NCBI RefSeq assembly: GCF_030680395.1
Contig: NZ_JAUXVR010000033.1
Location: forward strand, 1 to 53,174
Direction of reading: 5' to 3'
DNA from: Methylobacter sp.
GTDB lineage: Bacteria > Pseudomonadota > Gammaproteobacteria > Methylococcales > Methylomonadaceae
DNA length: 53,174 nt
Under the pieces are notes generated by a model, which was given only the letters and a program-made list of their open reading frames with translations, was not told the origin of the DNA and searched no databases. How positions within the stretch are numbered: position 1 is the first letter of the stretch; each line of letters starts with the position of its first letter. Below, in pieces: positions 36,501-43,940 of the stretch. Made by a program: the position numbers and the translations under genes.

Positions 36501-36671
36501 AGGGATGGAATAATAAGCCAGCGTGATCAGCAGATCCGAGATAACGTGCAGCCAAAGTAATACCGGGCTCCACGACAAGCAATAACCATGGGGTATGAGA
36601 TCGTTAATGCCAAAAAAATCAATAAGTGGCTGCATTTGTCGGGTATAGGAAAAAGGTGAAAATTGTGCCAT
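33594..36671 (-). CDS. Multi-PAS sensor histidine kinase with ethylene-receptor-like N-terminus
   Basis: The 1025-residue protein begins with three membrane helices (about 35-135) that resemble the ethylene-binding domain of ETR1 and SynEtr1. Visible matches are ISDLLITLAYYSIPL, with Asp46, Tyr53 and Pro57, and FIIACGTTHLL, with Cys86 and His90. The last two correspond to the Cu(I) ligands Cys65 and His69 of ETR1. About five PAS/PAC domains follow (roughly 170-295, 300-415, 415-535, 540-660 and 665-790), each ending in DIT/DIS/DVS-R-like motifs. HisKA has the phosphorylatable His in GIAHEVNQPLAAIS, and the HATPase domain has KDNGPGLD and GMGMGLSISRSII. A hybrid receiver is absent. No response regulator gene adjoins. 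Whether it binds copper or ethylene is an inference from the ligand residues. Confidence 0.9.
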   Translation of the reverse strand: MAQFSPFSYTRQMQPLIDFFGINDLIPHGYCLSWSPVLLWLHVISDLLITLAYYSIPLILVYFIRQRKDFPYPLLATMFAGFIIACGTTHLLSAVTIWIPLYWLDGLVKALTAIVSVTTAVLMLWVIPGALSLPSVAQLQAEMQKRKTIEDALRESEYRWKFAIEGSGDGVWDWDIQTNETLYSSRWKEMLGYGKNDILPNIEDWINLVYPDDQPHVTEAGQAYLNGKTALYLVEYRLRCKDGSYKWILSRGMVVSCSEDGKPLRMIGTHKDISARKQAEQVLQQSRKELQEAQRIAHMGSWQLDLKTHHVAWSEQLYRMLGLNPELPPPDYTEHFRLFTPESWKLLSAALPHTQETGIPYELELEMIKADGAHGWMLARGEVMRDDTGAIVGLHGVALDITERKQAEQVFTQLKAMIDISMDGFWIVDLMGNVLQVNEAYAKISGYSIDELMNMHISQLEAIEGPEQVKAHIAKVVAQGYDLFETCHRHKHGHIIDIEVSIAFLPEFQQFCVFCRDITERKLMENQLKASEAKLRSIIEASPVPMALHDEQSNITFLNPAFMQTFGYSIDDIPTMSDWRAKAYPDPDYRHWAETTWQTSLEKANQEQNGFPPLELTIRCKNNSIKTVLASAAAIHHDFAGECLMILYDITRRKQIEAKLNAIFDASVEGIITYDKTNIIVSVNSAIETIFGYKTEELIGCSICKLMPIGCSVCERMPSCLSLSQTVKLFDNQIQEIEGIRKNGSVVPLDLSVAEYSIDNACYFTSIVRDVSLRKHREQQDKAHLNELAHVTRLGLMGEMASGIAHEVNQPLAAISSYTQVSLNLINTESPDLVKLTEILYKTQQQALRAGRIIHRMREFVKSHTKHPSAVDINVLIHNAVDLCMADLKQNSIKLTIALENNLPPIYVDQIQIEQVIMNLIRNSVEALQGLSPERQRQLTIYSHLVPNNVRVKVKDNGPGLDTGQQQKILTPFYTTKANGMGMGLSISRSIIEAHEGTLHFNSRHGKGTTFYFTLPMQRKPDKSL
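34519..34578 (-). repeat. 30-bp tandem duplication within sensor kinase PAS5
   Basis: Two adjacent 30-base units, 34519-34548 and 34549-34578, differ at only three positions. Each encodes ten residues; in order they read as IGCSICKLMP and IGCSVCERMP. The duplication doubles a CxxC pair to four cysteines at about residues 698-718, followed by another Cys (PSC). It lies in the PAS loop where family members normally have a short Pro-containing stretch. Confidence 0.85.
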
Positions 36672-37257
36672 TTCCAGAATGGTTTAAAGCAGCTTTCGTT
36701 CCGTGCGCTGTCATGGAAAAACCGGAGCAAAAACCATGTTTGAGGCTTAATGCCCCAGTGGTCGGCCACTTTTATAACTCCGGATTTGCAGCGGGCTTAA
36801 GGTTATTTGCATGACACTGTTGATGCAGTCATGCTGAAACCTGACACTGATGTGTTCCTCGGTATTTCTGGAATGTTCTACCACTAGAAAATCTATAGGG
36901 TCGGAATCGTCTTTTGCTTATGCATCGAGAAAAGACAAAGTAAAAACCTCGTAGTTTATTAAGCCTAAGCGTTAGCGCTGTATATAAGTTATGTAGAATA
37001 GAGGGTTTAATTTTTCAATCAATATGTACAATTACTTATCAGGATAGAGTGATTTTTCTGATTAATTACAATGTTATAGATAGGGTTTTTTAAAGCTGAT
37101 TAACATCATCCGGAAAAACAACTACAAAAGAAATTGACTTGCGCCGTCGCTATGGAACAATAAAATGGATTGATCGGTCTATTTTTTTGATCCAATTTCC
37201 GGTTTTAACGATTCGTTATTAACAAACCGGAGATTCTTACCAATGGGGTAAGCCTTT
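36672..37257. promoter_or_regulatory. Divergent intergenic region, sensor kinase / putA
   Basis: No gene is seen in 586 bases. The stretch 36990-37130 is AT-rich. Just before putA, TTGACT (about 37136) and CAATAA/AATAAAAT (about 37160) could be a sigma70 promoter with an 18-base spacer. An imperfect inverted repeat ATTGATC...GATCCAAT at about 37168-37198 lies between it and the gene, a possible operator. Sequence alone does not prove either. Confidence 0.4.
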
Positions 37258-40200
37258 ATGACTCAAAAATCTTTAGCCGAATTACGGAAAATAGTTAACC
37301 AGGCTTATCTGGCTGATGAAAAACACCTTATCAGCGAATTACTCTATTGCGTATGGGCGCGGTTTGCGCTATTCAGAAAGCCTTCTCCCCGGCCTTTCAA
37401 TGAAAGAAGAGGCGGGCAACAACTGCAATTCGCGCCGTTGTTGAATATATCCGCATTAAACGGTTACGATCCGGCTGCGATAAGCGAGAGCGCCAAAACA
37501 CTGGCTACCGCAATCAGGGAAAAAAAACATCAGCAATCCGTGATTGAAGCCTTCCTGCAGGAATATCAGCTTAATTCTCATGAAGGCCTTGTTCTAATGG
37601 GGATTGCCGAAGCCTTGCTGCGCATTCCCGATAGCCGCACGCAAGACCTGTTTTTACAGGAAAAGCTCGCCGGCGTAGACTGGCAAAGTCATCTGCAACA
37701 CAGCGATTCTCCGCTGGTCAATTTAGCGACAAGAGCCCTGTTATTTGCCGGAGACTTTGAAGCGCCGCATGAGTCTCAGGGTTTCGAACAACTGTTGTCG
37801 CGGATGGGCGCGCCGGTAATACGCGCTGCCGTCAAGCAGGCCATGCAGCATCTGGCGTTGCAGTTTGTATTCGCAAAGTCTATACAGGAAGCCGTTCAGC
37901 GTAGCGGACAGGACCCGGTGTACCGCTATTCTTTCGATATGCTGGGAGAGGCGGCACTGACGCAGGCCGATGCAGAACGTTATTTCGAGTCCTATCGTTC
38001 GGCTATTAATACGCTGGCCGGGCATGCGATTTCTGCCGATATTTACGCTAATCCGGGTCTGTCGATTAAATTATCCGCCTTATGTCCCCGTTACGAACCC
38101 TTGCAGCACGCTCGTGCCGTCAAAGAGCTGAGCGATAAACTGCTGGCACTTGCACAGGCCGCCCGCACCGCCAACATTACGATCACTGTCGATGCAGAAG
38201 AGTCGGAACGCCTGGACATGTCGTTGGATATTTTTGCCGCCGTTTTTACTCACTCCGATTTAGACGGCTGGCCGGGGCTGGGTTTAGCGGTGCAGGCCTA
38301 TCAAAAAAGAGCGCTGCCGGTGATTCGCTGGCTGGCTCAACTGGCCGAAGGTCAACGGCGGAAGATTCCGTTGCGTCTGGTCAAAGGCGCTTACTGGGAC
38401 AGCGAAATAAAACGGGCGCAGGAAAACGGCCTTGCCGATTACCCGGTATTTACCCGTAAGTCGGCGACCGATTTATCCTATCTGGCCTGTGTGCAGGTTA
38501 TTCTGTCCAGACCGGATGTCTTTTATCCTCAGTTCGCCAGTCATAACGCTCATACGGTCGCCGCTGTTCATCAACTCGGACAGCGGCATCCGGGCTATGA
38601 ATTCCAGCGGTTGCACGGCATGGGCGAGAGCCTTTACCGGGAAGTTATCGAAGTTCAAAACTGGCAGACGCCTTGCCGAGTTTATGCACCGGTCGGCGCT
38701 TATCATGAGTTGTTGCCTTATCTGGTCAGGCGCTTGCTGGAAAACGGCACCAACACGTCCTTCATCAATCAAATCAGCCGTCCGGATATCAGCGTTGACG
38801 AACTGATCAGCGATCCGGTCGCGGCGGTAAAAATATCCATCAATCAGCCTCTGATCGTATTGCCCCGCGATTTATTCGGCGAACAACGGCTTAATTCATC
38901 CGGTTTAAATTTAGCCGATCCTGAGCGACTGGAAGCGTTGCAGCACGATCTCAATGCATTGGCGGACAAACACTGGACGGCAACGCCGTTAATAAACGGT
39001 ATTCCAGGCTCCGGTAAGGAGCGGCTTATTGTTAACCCTTACGATAATCGCTTGACGGTCGGCTCAGTCGCTTTTGCAGAACCGGCGGCTATTGGCGAGG
39101 CCTTAAACGGCGCATCCGAGGCATTCGCCGACTGGCGGCTTTGCCCTGTTGCAGCACGTGCCGGGTATTTGAAACAGGCTGCCGATCTGCTGGAAGTAAA
39201 TCGTTTGGAGCTGGTTTCTTTATGCGTACGGGAAGGCGGGCGCACCCTTAAAGACGCGTTGGCGGAAGTCAGGGAGGCAGTCGATTTTTGCCGCTATTAT
39301 GCCCAGTCCGCGTTGGACTTGTTCGGCGGACCGATCAGGCTGCCCGGCCCTACCGGCGAGGAAAACTGGCTTTATCATTACGGTCGCGGCGTTTATGTCT
39401 GTATCAGTCCGTGGAATTTCCCGATTGCCATTTTTATCGGCCAGATAGCGGCGGCTCTTGTCGCCGGTAATACGGTTATCGCCAAACCGGCCAGTCAGAC
39501 CGCATTAACCGCGATGCGCTGTATCCAGCTATTGCATCAGGCCGGTATACCCGAATCGGTGTTGCAGTTTTTGCCGGTGGGCGGCAGTTTGTTTGGACAA
39601 CATTTACTCCCTGATTGCCGCGTTGCCGGTGTCGTTTTTACCGGTTCCACGGAGACGGCGCAGTCCATTAACCTGCAATTAGCCCGACATCGTCAGGATA
39701 TTGTGCCGTTGATCGCCGAAACCGGCGGACAGAATGTGATGATCGCCGACAGCTCGGCATTGCTTGAACAACTGGTACAGGATGCCGTTGTTTCGGCTTT
39801 TAACAGTGTCGGTCAGCGCTGCTCGGCTTTACGGGTTTTAATCGTGCAGGAGGAAATTGCCGATAAAACCATCGCCATGCTGATTGGCGCCATGCAGGAA
39901 CTCAATGTCGGCAACCCCGGCGTTTATCAAACCGACATCGGCCCGATTATCGACCATGCCGCACTGGCGCCATTGTCGGCGCATCTGGAAACCATGCAGG
40001 AACAGGCGCAGCTGCTTTATCAAGTGCCGGTGCCGGAAGGTTTGGAGCAAGGCAGTTTTTTCCCGCCCAGCCTGATCGAATTACAGTCGTTATCGCAACT
40101 GACCCGGGAAGTGTTCGGGCCGGTATTGCACTTGATCCGTTACCGCCAATCGGAACTTGATCAAGTCATTGCCGCCGTCAATGCGACCGGCTACGGCTTG

Positions 40201-40461
40201 ACGCTGGGCATACACAGCAGGATAGATTCCACCTTTAATAGCATCCGGCAGGGCGTAAAAGTCGGCAATATCTATGTCAACCGGAATATGATCGGCGCTG
40301 TGGTCGGGGTACAGCCTTTCGGCGGTACGGGGCTTTCCGGCACCGGCCCGAAAGCCGGAGGCCCTGATTATCTGCGTCGTTTCGTCATCGAACAGACAGT
40401 CACAGTAAACACTGCCGCGCTGGGCGGCAATGCCCGTTTGCTGGCTCAGGATTTACGCTGA
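37258..40461 (+). CDS. putA: Bifunctional proline dehydrogenase / P5C dehydrogenase
   Basis: PutA oxidises proline to pyrroline-5-carboxylate with FAD and then to glutamate with NAD. The 1067-residue protein has an N-terminal arm and the proline dehydrogenase barrel, with VDAEESERLDMSLDIFAAVF and RLVKGAYWDSEIKRAQENG. The aldehyde dehydrogenase domain starts near residue 570. Its parts are the NAD loop SPWNFPIAIFIGQIAAALVA, catalytic Glu in LIAETGGQNVM and nucleophile Cys in FNSVGQRCSALRVL. It lacks the ribbon-helix-helix DNA-binding domain of E. coli PutA (1320 residues), so it should not repress its own gene. No proline transporter gene is adjacent. It ends one base before the convergent lipoprotein gene. 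Confidence 0.95.
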   Translation: MTQKSLAELRKIVNQAYLADEKHLISELLYCVWARFALFRKPSPRPFNERRGGQQLQFAPLLNISALNGYDPAAISESAKTLATAIREKKHQQSVIEAFLQEYQLNSHEGLVLMGIAEALLRIPDSRTQDLFLQEKLAGVDWQSHLQHSDSPLVNLATRALLFAGDFEAPHESQGFEQLLSRMGAPVIRAAVKQAMQHLALQFVFAKSIQEAVQRSGQDPVYRYSFDMLGEAALTQADAERYFESYRSAINTLAGHAISADIYANPGLSIKLSALCPRYEPLQHARAVKELSDKLLALAQAARTANITITVDAEESERLDMSLDIFAAVFTHSDLDGWPGLGLAVQAYQKRALPVIRWLAQLAEGQRRKIPLRLVKGAYWDSEIKRAQENGLADYPVFTRKSATDLSYLACVQVILSRPDVFYPQFASHNAHTVAAVHQLGQRHPGYEFQRLHGMGESLYREVIEVQNWQTPCRVYAPVGAYHELLPYLVRRLLENGTNTSFINQISRPDISVDELISDPVAAVKISINQPLIVLPRDLFGEQRLNSSGLNLADPERLEALQHDLNALADKHWTATPLINGIPGSGKERLIVNPYDNRLTVGSVAFAEPAAIGEALNGASEAFADWRLCPVAARAGYLKQAADLLEVNRLELVSLCVREGGRTLKDALAEVREAVDFCRYYAQSALDLFGGPIRLPGPTGEENWLYHYGRGVYVCISPWNFPIAIFIGQIAAALVAGNTVIAKPASQTALTAMRCIQLLHQAGIPESVLQFLPVGGSLFGQHLLPDCRVAGVVFTGSTETAQSINLQLARHRQDIVPLIAETGGQNVMIADSSALLEQLVQDAVVSAFNSVGQRCSALRVLIVQEEIADKTIAMLIGAMQELNVGNPGVYQTDIGPIIDHAALAPLSAHLETMQEQAQLLYQVPVPEGLEQGSFFPPSLIELQSLSQLTREVFGPVLHLIRYRQSELDQVIAAVNATGYGLTLGIHSRIDSTFNSIRQGVKVGNIYVNRNMIGAVVGVQPFGGTGLSGTGPKAGGPDYLRRFVIEQTVTVNTAALGGNARLLAQDLR

Positions 40462-40462
40462 T

Positions 40463-40825
40463 TTAACGCTGCTTCGGATTGGCTGCTCGAGGCGGTGCAG
40501 GCATGTCAGGAGGCGGGGGCTGATCCCATTCTTCTTCCTGCATGCCATACATTAATCCCGGTACAGGAACTTGATGCCCCTTGCTGTACATGCATTGGAT
40601 ATAGACGATGTCATAACTTTGCTGAGCGTCCTCATTGGAATCGGTGTCCTGTTGCGATGTTGCAATATGTTTATGAGTAAGTTGCCTGCATGTCAGGTCA
40701 TCATTATGGAACTGATCAAAGTTTTTATCGGCACTCGGCAGTACTAAAACACTGGGCCCGCCCGGCATTGTCGAGCAAGCGCCGAGCAGGAAAACAGAAA
40801 TTAGGATTGTCAGAATCTGTAACAT
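40463..40825 (-). CDS. Lipoprotein with QCMYSKGHQVPV signature, no glycine zipper
   Basis: From ATG 40825 the product has 120 residues. It has a lipoprotein signal (MLQILTILISVFLLGACS, lipobox LGAC) and the motif GPSVLVLPSADKNFDQFHND. The signature YDIVYIQCMYSKGHQVPVPG and a Pro-rich tail follow. It is a shorter paralogue of the protein at 27442-27963. The glycine-zipper block of that protein is replaced here by a short polar stretch (TSQQDTDSNEDAQQS). The ribosome site GGAGGTG is strong. It is the third gene of a small minus-strand unit. It should be lipid-anchored in the envelope; its function is unknown. Confidence 0.85.
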   Translation of the reverse strand: MLQILTILISVFLLGACSTMPGGPSVLVLPSADKNFDQFHNDDLTCRQLTHKHIATSQQDTDSNEDAQQSYDIVYIQCMYSKGHQVPVPGLMYGMQEEEWDQPPPPDMPAPPRAANPKQR

Positions 40826-40839
40826 TTGGCACACCTCCG

Positions 40840-40977
40840 TTAAGGAACAACATTCCGCCAGATCGCTGAACACTCCCTGAAAGCGTCTCCGTGTTCGCCG
40901 CCGCCACGAGCCATGGAGCTTTCGCCAGTTAACAGCGCAATAAGGATCATGAGTACAATTGATAGTCTTCCGGGCAT
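40840..40977 (-). CDS. Small exported peptide candidate (45 residues)
   Basis: A short frame begins ATG at 40977 (MPGRLSIVLMILIALLTGES) with GAGAAAGA as ribosome site, and ends 14 bases before the next gene. The N-terminal two-fifths is a typical signal or membrane segment. The rest, MARGGGEHGDAFRECSAIW plus a short tail, has one cysteine. It lies between two exported-protein genes on the same strand, so it is probably co-transcribed. I do not recognise a family. A larger overlapping frame (40840-41358) reads through the Tyr-rich gene in another phase and is not considered real. Confidence 0.55.
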   Translation of the reverse strand: MPGRLSIVLMILIALLTGESSMARGGGEHGDAFRECSAIWRNVVP

Positions 40978-41029
40978 TATGGTCTTTCTCATTGACCGAA
41001 GGACCAAAAGGAGCTGGATAATGTCGGTG

Positions 41030-41410
41030 TCAGCGCCAACCACGCCCCCGCCAGCCGCCACCTTGCCGCCCCGGTCCAGGGCTACGCCAGCCGCGCCCCT
41101 GTGCGCCCGGGTTTCGCCAGCCCTGTCCTTGCCAACTGCGTCCCCGCCAGCCATAGTCGGGCTGGCGATAGCCCCTCCAGCCTCTGTCGTAATAGCGTGG
41201 ACTATATCTGTAATAACGCGGACTATATCCGTAATAGCGGGGGCTATATCCGTACTGGCCGTAAATCCCGTAAGTCCCATAGCTGTATCCGCCGTAAGGA
41301 GCATAACTATAAGAAATGCCGACATTGTCGTATGGCCGAGCATAAACGGCGCAACCATTCAGAGGGAACATGATCCCTGCAAGGGCAATTATTAACACCA
41401 GGTGCTTCAT
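41030..41410 (-). CDS. Tyr/Gly/Arg-rich lipoprotein
   Basis: The 126-residue protein has a lipoprotein signal (MKHLVLIIALAGIMFPLNGC, lipobox LNGC). The low-complexity mature part contains tandem YSPRYYG/YSPRYYR units at about residues 55-75. A C-terminal half rich in Gly, Arg, Trp and Gln follows (GWRGRSWQGQGWRNPG). A GGAGGAG ribosome site supports the start. It is the first gene of the minus-strand unit and corresponds in place to the Tyr-rich gene 27975-28340 of the paralogous pair. It is likely a surface-exposed or periplasmic basic protein. Function is unknown. Confidence 0.75.
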   Translation of the reverse strand: MKHLVLIIALAGIMFPLNGCAVYARPYDNVGISYSYAPYGGYSYGTYGIYGQYGYSPRYYGYSPRYYRYSPRYYDRGWRGYRQPDYGWRGRSWQGQGWRNPGAQGRGWRSPGPGRQGGGWRGRGWR

Positions 41411-41817
41411 TGTTGGTTCTCCTCCGTCGGTTGGCTAACCTATCTCCCGGAAATACGGCTGTATTTATTGCGCAGTGCTTGGTTTTCAAGTGTCAACCAC
41501 GGTTGAATCCGGGAAGAAAAACTCAACAAGCCAAAGTAGAATCCTGCTTGTGGCACCCTTACGCAGAACGGGATCAATGAATAATCGATTTTATAATTTC
41601 ACAATTAAATGGTGTTATCAATACGCATAACTACGAGCCTTTTGGCGGTCGACATGATTTGTCAAAGGCCCGATAGTGATATTTACAGACACCTCATAGC
41701 AACGGATGCTTTCATCTAAGGGACGGGTATGAAATAACGTCGAGATGTGTATAAAGACGAGCGCGCTACGTTCCCATGCAGCGCGTCACTGCCTTAAGTT
41801 AAGAAGACAATGACGGC
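41411..41817. other. Intergenic region before the repeat cluster
   Basis: About 400 bases with no recognisable gene, RNA or clear regulatory motif. It should contain the promoter for the minus-strand gene 41030-41410. It is more AT-rich near 41580-41640. Confidence 0.4.
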
Positions 41818-41899
41818 GTAGGAGCGGGCCGCGCCCGCGCCATTTGGGCGGCGATTACAGCGTTGCAGCGCTTTTATCGCGGGCATGGCCCGCTCCTAC
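41818..41899. repeat. GTAGGAGCGGGCC inverted-repeat element
   Basis: GTAGGAGCGGGCC (41818-41830) and GGCCCGCTCCTAC (41887-41899) are perfect 13-bp arms. Outside them CCTTAAGTTAAG (41792-41803) and CTTAACTTAGG pair imperfectly, extending the palindrome. This GC-rich sequence is typical of small repeats found many times in proteobacterial genomes; only one copy is visible in this window. Confidence 0.8.
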
Positions 41900-41925
41900 A
41901 ACGCTTAACTTAGGATACGGTCATT

Positions 41926-42135
41926 AATAACTTCCCGATATGGATCGGATAAAATTTTTCCGCCCCCCTTCGACAAGGCCTTTAGTCCTGAGCGCAGCCG
42001 AAGGGTCAGGGCGAACGGAAAAATTTCGGCCTACCGCGTCAAGCCGATCATGCTTCGACAAGGCTCTCCTGAGTTTATCGAAGGGCTCAACACGAGCGGC
42101 TTGACGATAGGAGACAGTGATTTCGGGAAGTTATT
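41926..42135. repeat. Composite nested palindrome, 210 bp
   Basis: Outer arms AATAACTTCCCGA (41926-41938) and TCGGGAAGTTATT (42123-42135) are perfect. They enclose two smaller palindromes side by side. The first has arms AAATTTTTCCG and CGGAAAAATTT (41952-41962, 42016-42026). The second has arms GTCAAGCCG and CGGCTTGAC (42038-42046, 42097-42105). Each inner palindrome holds a core of the type CTTCGACAAGGC...CGAAGGG. Confidence 0.85.
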
Positions 42136-42151
42136 TTTAACCAAATCCTAA

Positions 42152-42357
42152 CCTGATTAGCAAGATGCTTCAGCTAGCGTCAAAAAGCTCGTCATTCTGG
42201 CAGGGATGCCGGAATCCAGTCACATGGATGTGAGACTATGGCTTGGCATCAAGCCTAAATCATGCCACAGCGGTATTGGAAAGTTACCATCCCTGGCTCT
42301 GGATACTGGCATCCCTGCCAGTATGACGGTGCTAGCTGAAGCATCTTGCTAATCAAG
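42152..42357. mobile_element. Miniature inverted-repeat element, copy C (complete)
   Basis: The ends share a perfect 25-bp inverted repeat (42154-42178 and 42331-42355, beginning TGATTAGCAAGATGC). Just outside is a direct repeat AATCCTAA (42144-42151 and 42358-42365), consistent with an 8-bp target duplication. Copy A at 1-160 is nearly identical and copy B at 28620-28870 shares the core. The element encodes no protein, so it would need a transposase in trans. Confidence 0.85.
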
Positions 42358-42596
42358 AATCCTAATAGGCATTTCTACGGATTGTACAAATGATTAGCCT
42401 TCTCTAACCTGTATATGATTCTTCCATTCCCACTGGCTTTTTAGGCTCATGGATTGGATATTGCCGTAATAATTCAGGAAGGCCTTTGCCAGTGTCGCTG
42501 AGTATTTTGCAGGAAAATGAATAATCAGTTTGAAAGCGCTTACGCAGCAGAGTTCATATCTTTAATTTTTTTATCGATAAAATAAGGCTCTCCGAT
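42358..42596 (+). promoter_or_regulatory. Leader region of the nuo operon
   Basis: About 240 bases of unique, moderately AT-rich sequence between the mobile element and nuoA. It must contain the nuo promoter unless transcription enters from the repeats. A TTGAAA at about 42530 with ATAT-like sequence downstream is possible but not convincing. AAGG before the nuoA ATG is a modest ribosome site. Confidence 0.35.
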
Positions 42597-43013
42597 ATGC
42601 AAAATTCCGAAGCTATTCCCGCCACCGATCTGTTTCAATTGATAATCTATTTCGGAGCCGTCGTTGCTATCACCGGCATCATGCTCGGCGGCGCGTATCT
42701 GCTGGGACAGAGACATCACGCCAAAGCTGCCGACGAACCTTTTGAATCGGGTATTGTTCCGGCGGGTGATGTTCATATTCGTTTTTCCGTTCAGTTTTAT
42801 TTGCTGGCTATCTTTTTTGTTATTTTCGACATGGAAAGCGTGTTCCTGTTTGCCTGGTCGGTTGCGGTGCAAGAAGCAGGCTGGCCGGGTTTTATCGAAG
42901 CGCTGATCTTTATCGGCGTATTAATCGCTGCATTGATTTACCTAGGGTCTATAGGCGCTCTGGATTGGCGTACCCGCAGGCAGCGCATTGACTCATCCGA
43001 CAGCAGATCATAG
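42597..43013 (+). CDS. nuoA: NADH-quinone oxidoreductase subunit A
   Basis: The 138-residue membrane subunit has three helices, at about 15-37, 68-88 and 95-118. The conserved loop with the subunit signature is [20 protein letters not shown], and [16 protein letters not shown] lies in helix 2. NuoA lies at the junction of the peripheral and membrane arms near the quinone site. It is the first gene of the operon, with eight bases to nuoB. The sequence is of the gammaproteobacterial type (GDVHIRF). The N-terminus is short and the start ATG is the only one that fits. Confidence 0.96.
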   Translation: MQNSEAIPATDLFQLIIYFGAVVAITGIMLGGAYLLGQRHHAKAADEPFESGIVPAGDVHIRFSVQFYLLAIFFVIFDMESVFLFAWSVAVQEAGWPGFIEALIFIGVLIAALIYLGSIGALDWRTRRQRIDSSDSRS

Positions 43014-43021
43014 GGGGAACC

Positions 43022-43660
43022 ATGCATTGGACTCTAACCGAAGCGGAGACAGATCCGGCTCCACAACCCGGGCAGCAAACGTATGAAGAAGCGTTACGCC
43101 GCAATTTTTTGTTTGCCAAGCTTGAGGACATGGTTGCTTGGGGGCAATCCAATTCCGTCTGGCCTTTTAACTTCGGCCTGTCTTGCTGCTATGTGGAAAT
43201 GGCGACCGCATTTACCAGCCGTCATGACATTGCCCGGTTCGGCTCTGAAGTGATCCGGGGGTCGCCGCGTCAGGCGGATCTGATCGTCATTTCCGGCACG
43301 GTTTTCCGAAAAATGGCGCCGGTGGTCAAGCGGCTCTATGACCAACTGCTGGAACCGCGCTGGGTCATATCCATGGGTTCCTGCGCCAATTCCGGCGGCA
43401 TGTATGATATTTACAGCGTCGTGCAAGGTGTGGATAAATTTTTACCGGTGGATGTTTATGTGCCGGGCTGTCCGCCCCGGCCGGAGGCATTGCAGCAAGG
43501 CTTGATACTGTTGCAGGATGCGATAGGTAAGGAAAGGCGGCCGTTAAGCTGGGTGGTCGGCGATCAAGCGGTGACCAAAGCGCCCAAACCCAGTTACCGC
43601 GATTTATTGACGGAAGAAAGGATGCGTGCGCAGCAGTTGAGAAATCCGGACGAGCTATAG
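43022..43660 (+). CDS. nuoB: NADH-quinone oxidoreductase subunit B
   Basis: The 212-residue peripheral subunit carries the terminal iron-sulfur cluster N2, which passes electrons to quinone. The cluster ligands are the tandem cysteines in [10 protein letters not shown], the Cys in [18 protein letters not shown] and the Cys in [12 protein letters not shown]. The C-terminal extension (about residues 170-212) is typical of the gamma type. After its stop come 280 bases containing a repeat element before nuoCD, an unusual gap inside this operon. Confidence 0.97.
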   Translation: MHWTLTEAETDPAPQPGQQTYEEALRRNFLFAKLEDMVAWGQSNSVWPFNFGLSCCYVEMATAFTSRHDIARFGSEVIRGSPRQADLIVISGTVFRKMAPVVKRLYDQLLEPRWVISMGSCANSGGMYDIYSVVQGVDKFLPVDVYVPGCPPRPEALQQGLILLQDAIGKERRPLSWVVGDQAVTKAPKPSYRDLLTEERMRAQQLRNPDEL

Positions 43661-43684
43661 TTCAAACGGTAACTTCTCATTATT

Positions 43685-43887
43685 CACCACGAATGACTGC
43701 TGTATGGACAGGAAATGATCCCGTCATTTCTCTGCATTCCCCACATCCCTGTGGGTTATGCAGGAGGTAGACAGAAAACTGCTCCATGCGTTTTCTGCAT
43801 TCACCACATCCTTGTGGTTTAGCAATGCAGGAGCAATTGCCGAGACACGAAGAAATAAAACTTCGTGTTCTTCGTGTCTTCGTGGTG
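43685..43887. repeat. Inverted-repeat element inserted between nuoB and nuoCD
   Basis: CACCACGAA (43685-43693) and TTCGTGGTG (43879-43887) are the ends. Inside are two copies of a CTGCATTCMCCACATCC/TGCAGGAG block and the segment CTTCGTGTTCTTCGTGTCTT. The element at 51163-51321 has the same parts in the reverse orientation. It encodes no convincing protein, although it is accidentally open in the nuoCD frame. Confidence 0.85.
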
Positions 43888-43940
43888 ATGATTTTTTAAG
43901 TTTTATAACCGATTTGTCTGTTATGAATGAGAGGAATACA

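Noticed and set aside
36527-36769. 80-residue minus-strand frame at the start of the sensor kinase
   Set aside because: It overlaps the kinase 5' end in another phase and has no family resemblance.
40840-41358. A 172-residue minus-strand frame covering the Tyr-rich lipoprotein gene
   Set aside because: It reads the low-complexity repeats of 41030-41410 in a different phase. The lipoprotein has a proper signal, lipobox and ribosome site; only the last 45 codons of the longer frame are kept as a separate small gene candidate.
41818-42357. Could the repeat cluster be a CRISPR array?
   Set aside because: The repeats are different palindromic units without regular spacing or spacers, and no cas genes are present.
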